Position numbers and translations under genes: made by a program | Part shown: piece by piece, positions 17,671-27,864 of the stretch | Numbering within the stretch: position 1 is the stretch's first letter | How the letters are laid out: each line of letters opens with the position of its first letter | NCBI GenBank assembly: GCA_016235495.1 | Contig: JACRKH010000014.1 | Location: 1 to 42,902 of the forward strand | Source of the DNA: Candidatus Woesearchaeota archaeon | GTDB lineage: Archaea; Nanobdellota; Nanobdellia; SCGC-AAA011-G17; GW2011-AR17 | Direction: 5' to 3' | Length of the DNA: 42,902 nucleotides | Notes under the pieces: generated by a model | The model's input: the letters and a program-made list of their open reading frames with translations, nothing else | Database searches by the model: none | What the model was told of the DNA's origin: nothing

Positions 17671-20600
17671 ATGGCAGATGGTGGAGTATATTTGGATAGG
17701 TTGGCGCCACTTCTTAGAAATTTTCATGTAAAAGATAAGGCAAGTGGTGATCTTGTTAAAATCTTTCAAGATAAAAGAACAGAACTAAAGTTAGGAGTGT
17801 ATCCTGATTATGTTGTTGAGGCTTCTTATCAAGGTTTACAAAATCCAACTATGTCTGATAGCCATTACAAAGTTGTTCTGGATAAATGGGGAAGAAAGGA
17901 TTCAAAAACAAAAAGATATGTTGAAACACCAGAGATGGTATTTTATCGCGCTGCACTTAGTGTTGCTGAGGGTCTCTCAAGAAATGATCCACATTTGGAC
18001 GTTGAAGCAACAACAAAGGATGTCTTTCAGAGATTTATTAATAGAGAAATGTTTCCTAATACACCTTATATGGCTAATGCTGGTCATAAAAGTCTTGCTG
18101 GCAGTTTAATTGATAAACTTGCAGATTGTGGAGATGCTGAACTTCTCAATGATATCAGACAAGAAGCAAATGTTAGAGAGCAGCTTTTTGCATGTTTTGT
18201 TTTAGATATTTATGATTCTCGAGATAGCATTTTTAGTACGATGGCTGAAGCAGCGAGGATTCAAGCATCTATTGGAGGGACAGGTTTTAATTTCTCTCAT
18301 CTCAGGCCAGCGAATGAAAGCATTCATGGCACTGGAGGGACTACTGATGGGCCTGTTGCTTTTATGGGGATGTACTCTGTTGTTCTTGGAAAAACTATGA
18401 ATCAGGGAGGAAAAAGGGAAGGGGCAAATATGTTTATGCTTAATTGGAATCATCCAGATATTATGAGGTTCATTTATTGCAAGAGAGAGGATGGAGAAAT
18501 TGCTGCTGCGAACATTTCTCTTGCAAATGATCATGGCTTTTGGAATGCTGCACGGGCTGATGGTGAAGAAAGGTTTTATAGGCTAAAAAATCCTCATTTT
18601 AACCAAAAGCTACGACCACATATTCCAGAGTATTATAGTGAAGAACAGCTAAGAGAATCTTTAGCAGTTACTAAGATGAATAAAAAAGCGAAAGTTTCTT
18701 TGCTCCTTGATGAGAATGGTGTTGATGTCATAAGCCCATGGGTGCCTGAAGGATTAGATGATTCTTATAAAATTATTGGAAAAATTAAAGATGGTGAGGT
18801 ATATCTCGATGCAAAAAAAGTACTTAGGCATATTGCTTATGGTGCTTGGTTTAATGGTGAACCTGGAAGCATTAATATAGGGCACATTAATGATGGCAAT
18901 CCTACACATCCCAGATACTTTAAAGAATTTCTCTTAGAAAAGAAAGATCCTGAAGCATTGGAAACTATTACAAGGCTTCGCCAGAATAGAAAAGGGTTTG
19001 CTCTTGAGAAACTTATTGATGATTTTATTTCTGAAAGATATGATGATGGGCGAATTGTTCATCTTCCTATTGGTGTAGGAGAAATGGATGCGACAAATCC
19101 TTGTGGTGAAAAACCTCTTTTAGGAGATGAAGCTTGCGTCTTAGGCCATACAAATCTAGAAAAGATATTGGTCAAAGATTTAGCAACACCATCTGGTTAT
19201 CGAGTTGACTATGAAGCATTTAAGTCAAACTTACGATTAATGTATGAAATATTGGATAATGCTATTGACCAAAATGAATTTACGAATCCAAATATTGAGA
19301 AGACACAGAAGAGTAATAGAAAGATTGGGATGGGTTTTATGGGACTTGCAAATATGCTTTTCCGTCTTGAAATGCCTTATGGCGGTTCTGAAACAAGAAC
19401 ATTTGTAGATGAACTTCTTGCTTTCTGGGAAAAGGAGACTGATGAAGCATCCTTTGATAAAGCTGAGAAGTTTGGAGCATTCCCTAATTTTAAGTATAGC
19501 AAGCATAGAAATGGAAAACCAAAAAGAAATGCTATTGTGCGAACTTTAGCTCCTACGGGGACCACTGGTTTTGCAGCACAAACTACTGGAGGCATGGAGC
19601 CTGAATATGCCTTGGCTTATACAAGAACAACAGTGCAAGGAACTACTGTGGATGTCTTTAATCCTGTATTAGAAGAAAAATTAGAGAAATATCCTTTCTT
19701 CCTTGATGAGGCAGAAAAGAAAAGGTTCCATAGTTATATCCAAGATGCAAATGGAGGAGATGGTTCTCTTCAAGGATTTGTTCTTGTTAAAGGCTTAAGT
19801 GAATCAGAAAATAACTTTGGACTAAGACAAAGAAATCTTGATAAAATTAAAAATGTTTTTGTGACTACTTATGATATTAGTCCAGAAGAGCATCTGAGAA
19901 TGGAAGCTGTTGTGCAAAGTCATGTTGATGATGCAATAAGCAAGACAACAAACTTTAGAAATAATGTTGGTGTCGAGGATGTTGAGAAAGCATTTTTGCT
20001 TGCAAATGAACTTGGTATCAAGGGCGTTACTTTTTACAGGAATGGTACGAGAAAAGATCAACCATTAAAAGTGAGGGGAAGTGTAAAAGCACCTGAAGAA
20101 ATTATTTCAGATCTTCGACAAAGAAGGCAGAATCTTACTAGTCTTGTTGCAGAGAGGCTTGCTGAACCACGACCAGAAAATGTTGGAGGAAGAACAGAAA
20201 AACAACAAACACCTTATGGAATAAATGTTTTTGTCACTACAAATTGGCAGAGGGATGAGACTGGAGCAAATATTTCTCCCTACGAAGTTTTTGTTTCTGT
20301 TCCAAGAACTGACGGCGATCTCCCAGCAATTGCAGCGGGTTATGGAAAAGCTATAACTTTGGGGTTAAAGGCTGGGGTTCCGATAGAAGCTTTTATTGAA
20401 CAATTCCAAGGAATTAGTGGTGAAACGCAAGTAGGTTTTGGTGAGAAAAGAGTTTCTTCTTTCCCTGATGCTATCGCAAAAGGTCTTGAATCTGCTCTTG
20501 CTAAAGAAGGAAAGTTTGGCAATGGGAATAATGGCAATGGTTTGGCGGTCGCAGATACTTCAAATGGTAAAAAGGCTAAGAAGGAAGGGAGCATAGTAGG

Positions 20601-20685
20601 AAAATTCTGCCCGAGCTGCTCACTGCCCTTAAGAATAGTTGAAGGGTGTGAGAGTTGTAGTTGTGGTTTTTCAAAATGCAACTAA
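17671..20685 (+). CDS. nrdJ: ribonucleoside-diphosphate reductase, probably class II (adenosylcobalamin-dependent)
   Basis: NPCGEKPL, LAPTGTTGFAAQTTGGMEPEYALAYTR, LGIKGVTFYRNGTR, C-terminal Cys tail CESCSCGFSKCN; no NrdB-like gene adjacent. Confidence 0.88.
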   Translation: MADGGVYLDRLAPLLRNFHVKDKASGDLVKIFQDKRTELKLGVYPDYVVEASYQGLQNPTMSDSHYKVVLDKWGRKDSKTKRYVETPEMVFYRAALSVAEGLSRNDPHLDVEATTKDVFQRFINREMFPNTPYMANAGHKSLAGSLIDKLADCGDAELLNDIRQEANVREQLFACFVLDIYDSRDSIFSTMAEAARIQASIGGTGFNFSHLRPANESIHGTGGTTDGPVAFMGMYSVVLGKTMNQGGKREGANMFMLNWNHPDIMRFIYCKREDGEIAAANISLANDHGFWNAARADGEERFYRLKNPHFNQKLRPHIPEYYSEEQLRESLAVTKMNKKAKVSLLLDENGVDVISPWVPEGLDDSYKIIGKIKDGEVYLDAKKVLRHIAYGAWFNGEPGSINIGHINDGNPTHPRYFKEFLLEKKDPEALETITRLRQNRKGFALEKLIDDFISERYDDGRIVHLPIGVGEMDATNPCGEKPLLGDEACVLGHTNLEKILVKDLATPSGYRVDYEAFKSNLRLMYEILDNAIDQNEFTNPNIEKTQKSNRKIGMGFMGLANMLFRLEMPYGGSETRTFVDELLAFWEKETDEASFDKAEKFGAFPNFKYSKHRNGKPKRNAIVRTLAPTGTTGFAAQTTGGMEPEYALAYTRTTVQGTTVDVFNPVLEEKLEKYPFFLDEAEKKRFHSYIQDANGGDGSLQGFVLVKGLSESENNFGLRQRNLDKIKNVFVTTYDISPEEHLRMEAVVQSHVDDAISKTTNFRNNVGVEDVEKAFLLANELGIKGVTFYRNGTRKDQPLKVRGSVKAPEEIISDLRQRRQNLTSLVAERLAEPRPENVGGRTEKQQTPYGINVFVTTNWQRDETGANISPYEVFVSVPRTDGDLPAIAAGYGKAITLGLKAGVPIEAFIEQFQGISGETQVGFGEKRVSSFPDAIAKGLESALAKEGKFGNGNNGNGLAVADTSNGKKAKKEGSIVGKFCPSCSLPLRIVEGCESCSCGFSKCN

Positions 20686-20866
20686 TCCTGCTATTTAAAC
20701 CTTTTTTTTTCTCTTCTTTTTTTCTTATATAAATGAAAGCCCTAGGAGCTAGAATTCTTCACTTTGGGAAGAACAAGCTGAACCAAGGAGTTGAAAGCTT
20801 TAAAAAGAGGCTGGTTGAAAATCCTTCGCAAGAAGGCTTAAATAAAACTCTTGTTCTCAGGCCTTT

Positions 20867-21319
20867 ATGGAACTGCCTTACTACCCCCAAGAAGCTGAAC
20901 ACACATGCGGGCCTGCATCTGGGCGCATGATTCTTGCATCCTTAGGAGTCCGTCGAAGAGAACACGATATTGCAATGGTTTTAGGAACAAAAAGAAATGG
21001 GACAAATGATGAGGATTTTATCAAGCTAGCACACAAATACAGGCTGCATTATATTTCTAAGAAGAATGCAACATTTGATGGATTAAAGAAACTACAAAAG
21101 AAGGGCTATAAAATTATTGTGAGCTATTGGTACACGCCTGACAAGACGGGGCATTATGCTGTACTGCGCAAAGTGGGAAGGAAGTATGTGCACCTCTTTG
21201 ATCCATGGGCAGGGCCAAAACACAAATACAGCATTTCTTATTTTAGAAAATTGTGGGACTGGTCGCTCTGTGATGAGCCTGATACGAATAGAAGATGGTT
21301 CTTTGCAGTGAAGGCTTAG
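20867..21319 (+). CDS. C39-like papain-fold cysteine peptidase domain protein
   Basis: LPYYPQEAEHTCGPASGRMILASLG (catalytic Cys), GHYAVLRKVGRKYVHLFDPWAG (His/Asp). Confidence 0.75.
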   Translation: MELPYYPQEAEHTCGPASGRMILASLGVRRREHDIAMVLGTKRNGTNDEDFIKLAHKYRLHYISKKNATFDGLKKLQKKGYKIIVSYWYTPDKTGHYAVLRKVGRKYVHLFDPWAGPKHKYSISYFRKLWDWSLCDEPDTNRRWFFAVKA

Positions 21320-21336
21320 TTATCTTTTTATGGAAT

Positions 21337-21450
21337 TCACTGGTCAAGTTCAGGTGATGCAGTATCCCACTCTTTTACCATTTCTAATGCTTCTTTTCTT
21401 CTCTTTTTATAGCCTTCTATGAGATCTTTTGTCGATTTATTTCTTTTCAT
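21337..21450 (-). CDS. very small ORF (37 aa), possible antitoxin-like remnant
   Basis: MKRNKSTKDLIEGYKKRRKEALEMVKEWDTASPELDQ read directly from the minus strand; not in the provided track. Confidence 0.3.
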   Translation of the reverse strand: MKRNKSTKDLIEGYKKRRKEALEMVKEWDTASPELDQ

Positions 21451-21868
21451 TGCCCAAATGCTTATGTACATGTGTTTTTATTTCTTCCAATTCCTTGAGA
21501 ATCCTTTGTATTTCTAACTCTGCCTTCTTGTTCACATGGTAGTCATATTTAAAGTTCTGCCTATCACGTTCTGCTTCTCTGTTCTGACTCATGAGAATAA
21601 TTGGAGCCTGCATTGCAGCAAGACAGGAGAGGACGAAATTGAGAAGAATGAAAGGATAGGGATCCCAGCGACCTATGATTGCCTTCACATTGAGCCAAAT
21701 CCATATTGCCATGAAGATGAGAAAGAGAATGATAAAGTACCAGCTTCCCAAATGCTTTGTCACCCAATCTGCACTTCTTTGGCTGAAAGAGAGGGGATTG
21801 TCCAAGAGTTCGTGAAGGGTCACCCTCTGGTGAAGAAGTGAGGATCTCTTATGCACTTTCTTTTTCAT
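21437..21868 (-). CDS. DUF1003-family membrane protein
   Basis: Two TM segments with WDPYPFILLNFVLSCLAAMQAPIILMSQNREAERDR signature. Confidence 0.88.
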   Translation of the reverse strand: MKKKVHKRSSLLHQRVTLHELLDNPLSFSQRSADWVTKHLGSWYFIILFLIFMAIWIWLNVKAIIGRWDPYPFILLNFVLSCLAAMQAPIILMSQNREAERDRQNFKYDYHVNKKAELEIQRILKELEEIKTHVHKHLGNEKK

Positions 21869-21970
21869 ATATTTTTTAATGGTGTGATTCTATTTAAATG
21901 TTTTGAGGGAAGAAATAAAAACATTTATATATCGTGAATTCCTGAAGAGCATGAGAAAAAAGGTGAAAGA

Positions 21971-24900
21971 GTGACTGTTATAACAAAGCTTACCGCGAAG
22001 GGATTCAAATCATTTGCAAAGAAAACTGAAATATTATTCATCCAGGGTTTTAATGTCTTTCTTGGTCCAAATGGAAATGGTAAAAGTAATGTGGTTGATG
22101 CTATCTGTTTTGTTCTAGGAAAAAGTTCAGCAAAAGGTTTACGTGCGGAGAAATCTGCTAATCTCATTTACAATGGTGGAAAGCAGGGAAAGCCTGCATC
22201 TGAAGCAGAAGTTTCTATTGTGTTTGATAATTCTGATAAAGCTTTTCCATTAGAAGATAAACATATAGAAATTACCCGTGTCGTTAAATCTTCTGGAAAT
22301 AGCACCTATTATATCAATGGAAAAACTATGACAAGACAACAGGTTCTTGATGTTCTTGCTGCTGCGCGGATTGATCCTGACGGGCACAATATTGTCCTGC
22401 AGGGAGATATCGTGCATTTCATGGAAATGAAACCTGTGGAAAGAAGAGAAATCATCGAGGACATTGCTGGCATTTCTGTGTTTGAAGATAAGAAAGTGAA
22501 GACTATGAATGAATTGAATAGGGTTCAAGAGAGACTCAATGAAGCTGAAATTATTCTTACTGAGAGAGAAAAGACTTTGAAAGATTTGAAGAAGGATAGA
22601 GATCAAGCAATACAGTACAAGGAATTAGAGCAAAATATTGAGAGGAATAAAGCTACTCGTGTGCACTTGTCTTTGAAAGAAAAAACTGAGACTCTTGAGG
22701 AAGTGGAAAAGAAGTTTAGCCAGCTTGATACTGAGATTACAAAGATTCAGGAAGAAATTAATGCTACAAGAAAAGAAATCCAAGAGAAAAGAAGAGAGAT
22801 TGAAGCAATTAATGTTGAGCTTAATGAAAAAGGAGACAAGAGACAAAGAGAATTAGGAAAAGAAATTGATGATTTGAAGACCAAATTAATTAAGGACAGC
22901 TCAAGAAGGGATGTTTGCTCTAATGAGCTGAAGAAAATCAAAGAAAGAAGGGGAAGTTTAGAGGCAAGCATTAAAGAATATGAAGCAAAAGTTCAAGAAT
23001 TGAAAGTGAGAGATACAAAATTAGGAAAAGAAAATGATGATCTTCGAAAAAAAGAAGTTGTTGTTGTTAGCAAGATTGATGCATTCAAGAAAAAGCATGG
23101 GATTAGGAACCAAGAGGATGTTTCAGCTCTGATAGACAGCCTTGATCAGAAAATTGATGCTACACAACGAGAGCAATTGCAGCTTGAAGAAGAAAAGCAG
23201 CAGCATTTACGAAAGAAAGATAGATTAGAGTATGAGGTTTCTGCTTTAGATGAAAAGATTACCAAAATTGCTGAGCTGAAAAAGGAAGATCAAGAGAAGT
23301 TTGCAAAACTGAAGAAGAATAGAGAAGAGTTTAAAGAAATTACAAAAAAACTTTCTGATGCGCTGAACCAGAGTTCTGTATATTCTGTACAACTAGGCAG
23401 TGCACGAACAAAACTTATGGATTCCCAAGAGGAATTTGCACGCTTACGAACCAAAAGCATTGGTATCAGAGAAGTCACTGCAGGGGATATGGCTATTAAG
23501 AAAATTCTTGGCATGAGTATGCAAGGCGTGTATGGGACTGTTGCTGATTTAGGGCAGGTTGATGGAAAATATTCTTTAGCCATGGAAGTTGCTGCAGGGC
23601 AGAGGATGAAGAGTGTTGTTGTTTCCAGCGATCAGGTTGCTGCTAAGTGTATTCAATTTCTGAAAGAAAATAAATTAGGTGTCGTTACTTTCTTACCTCT
23701 GAATAAATTGCAGGAAAAAACTATCAGTGCTGATGAAAAAAAGATTTCCAAAGAAGAGGGGGCACATGGTTTAGCAATAGATTTAGTTCGCTATGATTCT
23801 AAGTTTGCAAGTGTTTTCAAGTATGTTCTTGGCGGGACTGTGATTGTTGATGATATTCAGATTGCTCGACGAATAGGGATAGGAAGAGCGAGGATGGTTA
23901 CTTTGACTGGGGATCTTATGGAAATGTCTGGTGCTATGATTGGGGGTTTCAGAAGGGAGAGTTCTGGTGGTCTTGGATTCCAGCAAAAAGAAGTCAGCAG
24001 CGGCATGGAACGATTAGAAAAAGATATGGGAAGATTGAGTGATACTGTTTCTCTGCTGGAAAAAAAGAAAATGGAAAATGATGAAGATATTGTTTATTCA
24101 CGAGAGAGAAAAGCTGTGCTTGAGGCAGAGATCCGTGCTGCTGAAGTTTCTGTTGGCGGGAGTGAAGATGTGAAAGAGCTTGAATCTAAGAAGAAGGATT
24201 TGCGCACTCAGGTGAAAGAACTGGAAAGCAGAGAGAAAGAGTTTGATGGAAAACTAAAACAAATACAACAAAACTTGGAAAAGTTTAAGCAGGAGAAACA
24301 GGGGCAAATTGATATGCTCTCTAAGCTGAATAGTTCTGAGTTAAATAAAGAAATGGAAGGCTTTGATTTGGAAAGACAAAGTATTCGAGAGCAGGTTATT
24401 AAAAATGATTCTGAAAAATCTTCATTGGAGAATCAAAGCAGTTTGTATTATTCTGAGAAGGAAAAAGTTTTGAGCATTATGAAAAATATTGAGAAGGAGT
24501 GGGAAAGTTTTACGAAGGAGCTGAAAGAATTACAAGATGAAATCAAAGCAAATGATGATATTCTTAAGATTAAAGAGAAAAATCAAAGGCAGTTTTATGC
24601 TGAATACAAAGAAATGTTTAACAAGCGTGCAAAGTGTGAAGAGTTTGTGCAGAAAAAAGATTCTGTGCTTATCAGAAGCGAGGAGCGTGTCCGCGGCATT
24701 GAAGGAAAGAGAAATGATGTTTCCATCCAAAGGGCTGTGCTTGGAGGAGAAGTTGAGGGTCTAAAGAAGGAGTTTGAGCCGTTCAAAGATGTTACTTTGC
24801 GAAGAGGGATGAGCCTTGCTGACCTGAATGCTGAAATCAAGAACTTTGAAAATATGCTGCGCACTATGGGGAATGTCAACCTGCGTGCACTTGAGATTTA

Positions 24901-25453
24901 TGAAAAGGTTGATGAAGAATATAAGCACCTGTATGAGAAATTTGATAAATTGAAATTTGAGAAAGAAGATGTGCTGAAGCTCATGTTTGAAATTGAAAGC
25001 AAGAAGCAAGAGAGTTTCATGAAAACATTTAAACTGCTGGAAAGAAACTTTAAAGAAATATTTTCTTCTTTATCTACAAAAGGAGAAGCAGAATTGATCC
25101 TGGAAAATCCTGAAAATGTCTTCGAAGGTGGTGTTGATATTCGCGTGAAAATTGTGGGTTCAAAATATTTAGATCTGAAGAGTCTCTCAGGTGGAGAGAA
25201 AACGTTGACTGCTTTGTCTCTTATTTTTGCGATACAGGAATTTGAGCCTTCTTGGTTCTATCTCATGGATGAGGTTGATGCAGCATTGGATAAGAAGAAC
25301 TCTGAATTATTATCTAAACTGATTTCCAAGTATTCCAAAGGTGCACAATATATTGTTATCTCTCACAATGATTCTATTATTTCTGAGGCTGAGACTATTT
25401 ATGGTGTCACCATGCAAGATGGCGTGTCTAAAGTTTTGAGTTTGAAGGTGTAG
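21971..25453 (+). CDS. smc: chromosome segregation protein SMC
   Basis: GPNGNGKSNVVDAICFVLG Walker A, coiled coils around hinge (GVYGTVADLGQVDGKYSLAMEVAAG), LSGGEKTLTALSLIFAIQ signature, MDEVDAALD Walker B; GTG start. Confidence 0.96.
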   Translation: MTVITKLTAKGFKSFAKKTEILFIQGFNVFLGPNGNGKSNVVDAICFVLGKSSAKGLRAEKSANLIYNGGKQGKPASEAEVSIVFDNSDKAFPLEDKHIEITRVVKSSGNSTYYINGKTMTRQQVLDVLAAARIDPDGHNIVLQGDIVHFMEMKPVERREIIEDIAGISVFEDKKVKTMNELNRVQERLNEAEIILTEREKTLKDLKKDRDQAIQYKELEQNIERNKATRVHLSLKEKTETLEEVEKKFSQLDTEITKIQEEINATRKEIQEKRREIEAINVELNEKGDKRQRELGKEIDDLKTKLIKDSSRRDVCSNELKKIKERRGSLEASIKEYEAKVQELKVRDTKLGKENDDLRKKEVVVVSKIDAFKKKHGIRNQEDVSALIDSLDQKIDATQREQLQLEEEKQQHLRKKDRLEYEVSALDEKITKIAELKKEDQEKFAKLKKNREEFKEITKKLSDALNQSSVYSVQLGSARTKLMDSQEEFARLRTKSIGIREVTAGDMAIKKILGMSMQGVYGTVADLGQVDGKYSLAMEVAAGQRMKSVVVSSDQVAAKCIQFLKENKLGVVTFLPLNKLQEKTISADEKKISKEEGAHGLAIDLVRYDSKFASVFKYVLGGTVIVDDIQIARRIGIGRARMVTLTGDLMEMSGAMIGGFRRESSGGLGFQQKEVSSGMERLEKDMGRLSDTVSLLEKKKMENDEDIVYSRERKAVLEAEIRAAEVSVGGSEDVKELESKKKDLRTQVKELESREKEFDGKLKQIQQNLEKFKQEKQGQIDMLSKLNSSELNKEMEGFDLERQSIREQVIKNDSEKSSLENQSSLYYSEKEKVLSIMKNIEKEWESFTKELKELQDEIKANDDILKIKEKNQRQFYAEYKEMFNKRAKCEEFVQKKDSVLIRSEERVRGIEGKRNDVSIQRAVLGGEVEGLKKEFEPFKDVTLRRGMSLADLNAEIKNFENMLRTMGNVNLRALEIYEKVDEEYKHLYEKFDKLKFEKEDVLKLMFEIESKKQESFMKTFKLLERNFKEIFSSLSTKGEAELILENPENVFEGGVDIRVKIVGSKYLDLKSLSGGEKTLTALSLIFAIQEFEPSWFYLMDEVDAALDKKNSELLSKLISKYSKGAQYIVISHNDSIISEAETIYGVTMQDGVSKVLSLKV

Positions 25454-25567
25454 GAATATATTCTTTTCTCTGTCCCCAATAGGAGACTAAATATCATTTT
25501 TAGAGAATCAGAAGCTTTAAAAATAAACTCTCGTACACTTGGGACAAGATTTAGGGGGTTTCAAACC

Positions 25568-27481
25568 ATGAAACGATTTATTTTAAGCATATTATTTGTA
25601 TTTCTTCTTGCTACTGCTCTTGTCAGTGCAAGCAGTGATCTGAGTGCAACTCTTGATACGAGCAGCCAGAGTGGAAATCCTGGTGATACTGTGAGTTTTA
25701 TTCTGACCTTACATAATGTGGGCAGTACTATAAGTACGGTGGATATTTCCAGTTCCACTCTTGTTTCTGGAAGCAATACTATTAGTGCTCCAAGCATTTC
25801 TGATGTGAGCGATCTTACAAGTACAGATCAAACTGTGACTTTTAGTGTGGCTCTTCCTGCAATTGCAGCTGGGACTTATACTGGGACTATTACCGCACAA
25901 GATACTACTACTTCTGCTAATGTTGCAAGCATTCCTTACTCTGTTGTTGTCAATAGCAAAAATGCATTTAGTGTGAGTACATCAAGCATCAGCATCGCAA
26001 CACAAGGAGATAAAGAAACTGGCACTTTTACTGTGACGAACACTGGAAGTACGACATTAAGCAGCTGGACTTTGAATTTTACTAGTTCTGATGGTGACAG
26101 TGGTAAGATTCTAGATGATAATAATGATGAACTTACAGTCAGCTCTTCCGCAGCAAGCAGTTCCTTGGCGCCTGGTGCAAGCATGACTATGACTACATCG
26201 GTTACTCCCAAATCTGGTTTTAATACTGGATCTTACAGCGGAACCATTAGCGTTGCTGCAACAGGAACTGCTGTTGTGAGTTCCTCTTTAGGGCTTGATG
26301 TCAGTATGAACCCAGACATCTGCTCTGATGGGAAGCAAGGAAACAATTTTGATGTGAGCATAAGAAAGCCTAGCTCTGGTGATGATTTTAATCCTGGAGA
26401 AAGCATCCCAGTAGAAGTGCGGGTGAAAAATACTGGAAATGATAATTATGATGTTGCTATTGAAGTTATTCTTTTGAATACTGATACCGGCGATAAAGAA
26501 GAAGTGGTGAAGGATAGCGGCTCTGTTGATGAAGATAATACAGAGACCTTTACTGAGGATCTTGTTATCCCTACAGATATTGATGTCAATGACCATTACA
26601 AACTTTATGTGCAAGTCCATGAAGATGGAAATGAAGATGATAATTGTGAATATGATTCTATTAACCTTGATATGAAAAGGGCTACTGAAGGATTGCAGAT
26701 TAGTGATGTGAGCGTGAGTCCATCCACTGGTTTAGCTTGTCTTGATAGCTACAGAGTTTCTTTTACTGCAACAAGCACAGGAAAGAATACTCTAAAGGGT
26801 CTCTATGCAGAGTTGACAGACAGTGATATTGCTGTAAAGGAAAAATCTGAGAGCTTTGATCTTGGTGATTATAATGACAAAGACAATGACAAGCGATTGA
26901 GCTTTGATTTGACTCTGCCAAAGGATGCTGAAGCTGGAAAGACTTATTACCTTGAAGCTGCTTTGTATAATAAAAATGGGGTTAGCATGGATTCTGTGCT
27001 TGTTCCTGTGACTGTTGACAGCTGTGATGCAGCTGCATTACTAGGGAAACTGAGCTTTAGTTCAAGCCAGACTTATGATGCAACAAACAGCAAGCTGACT
27101 CTTTCTCTGCTTGTGAAAAACAGTGCAGATGCTGATACAACAATCACTATTACCCCCGAAGATGTAAGCTGGGGAACATTGACAAGCAGTGAGTATCTTG
27201 CAGATCTTAGTGCTGGCAGTGAGGAGCACGCCTACCTCTATTACACGCTGGATACAAGCAATACGGGCAGCCATGATTTGAAGATTACTGTGACCGATGA
27301 CAATGGAAATGAAGTTTCTAAGGTTGTGACTGTGGACTTTGGTGAGGCTCCTGGCAGTTCCTGGTCTGAGCTTGTTGCTTGGGTTAAAGCTAAGGCGAAC
27401 AGCGGGTTCTGGGTCTTAGCAGACATTATCCTTGTGATTCTTGCTCTTGTCTTTGTGAGGATGCTTTTCAGAAAGAAGTAA
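25568..27481 (+). CDS. secreted Ser/Thr-rich beta-domain (CARDB/NEW3-like) cell-surface protein
   Basis: Signal peptide MKRFILSILFVFLLATALVSA, repeated beta-sandwich-like segments, C-terminal TM ADIILVILALVFVRMLFRKK. Confidence 0.75.
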   Translation: MKRFILSILFVFLLATALVSASSDLSATLDTSSQSGNPGDTVSFILTLHNVGSTISTVDISSSTLVSGSNTISAPSISDVSDLTSTDQTVTFSVALPAIAAGTYTGTITAQDTTTSANVASIPYSVVVNSKNAFSVSTSSISIATQGDKETGTFTVTNTGSTTLSSWTLNFTSSDGDSGKILDDNNDELTVSSSAASSSLAPGASMTMTTSVTPKSGFNTGSYSGTISVAATGTAVVSSSLGLDVSMNPDICSDGKQGNNFDVSIRKPSSGDDFNPGESIPVEVRVKNTGNDNYDVAIEVILLNTDTGDKEEVVKDSGSVDEDNTETFTEDLVIPTDIDVNDHYKLYVQVHEDGNEDDNCEYDSINLDMKRATEGLQISDVSVSPSTGLACLDSYRVSFTATSTGKNTLKGLYAELTDSDIAVKEKSESFDLGDYNDKDNDKRLSFDLTLPKDAEAGKTYYLEAALYNKNGVSMDSVLVPVTVDSCDAAALLGKLSFSSSQTYDATNSKLTLSLLVKNSADADTTITITPEDVSWGTLTSSEYLADLSAGSEEHAYLYYTLDTSNTGSHDLKITVTDDNGNEVSKVVTVDFGEAPGSSWSELVAWVKAKANSGFWVLADIILVILALVFVRMLFRKK

Positions 27482-27573
27482 TTCTTCTTTTTTTATTATT
27501 TCTAAGTGGTTACATAATCAAAAGCTTTATAAATAAGGTCTTCTGCATACTTTTCTATTGGAGGCTTAAAAAA

Positions 27574-27864
27574 ATGGCATTCACAAGAAAAAATTATGCA
27601 ATAGGGGCAGGAGTTTTGGCACTTGGAGCTGCAATAGGGCTTGCTTACAGAGGTTTACAATTTGACAGAGTAACAAATCTTCAAGAAGCAAAAATTGCGG
27701 GAGAAAATGTTACTGTACAGGTTTACCAGAATAAGCTTATAAGTGGTGGTGTGAATATCTGCTTTGAACCTAATAATTGTGTTTCAGTAGATTCTTACAA
27801 AAAAAGACTAGAAACTATGGTTGACCAAGCAGTTGCTAGTGCAGAAACATCAGAAAGTAAATAA
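27574..27864 (+). CDS. small membrane-anchored hypothetical protein, 96 aa
   Basis: SD ggagg upstream at about 27560, TATA-like ctttataaat at about 27522, N-terminal TM. Confidence 0.75.
   Translation: MAFTRKNYAIGAGVLALGAAIGLAYRGLQFDRVTNLQEAKIAGENVTVQVYQNKLISGGVNICFEPNNCVSVDSYKKRLETMVDQAVASAETSESK

Noticed and set aside
25568-27481. Tandem DNA repeats in the Ser/Thr-rich surface protein
   Set aside because: Repetitiveness is at the level of amino-acid composition and fold type, not exact nucleotide repeats
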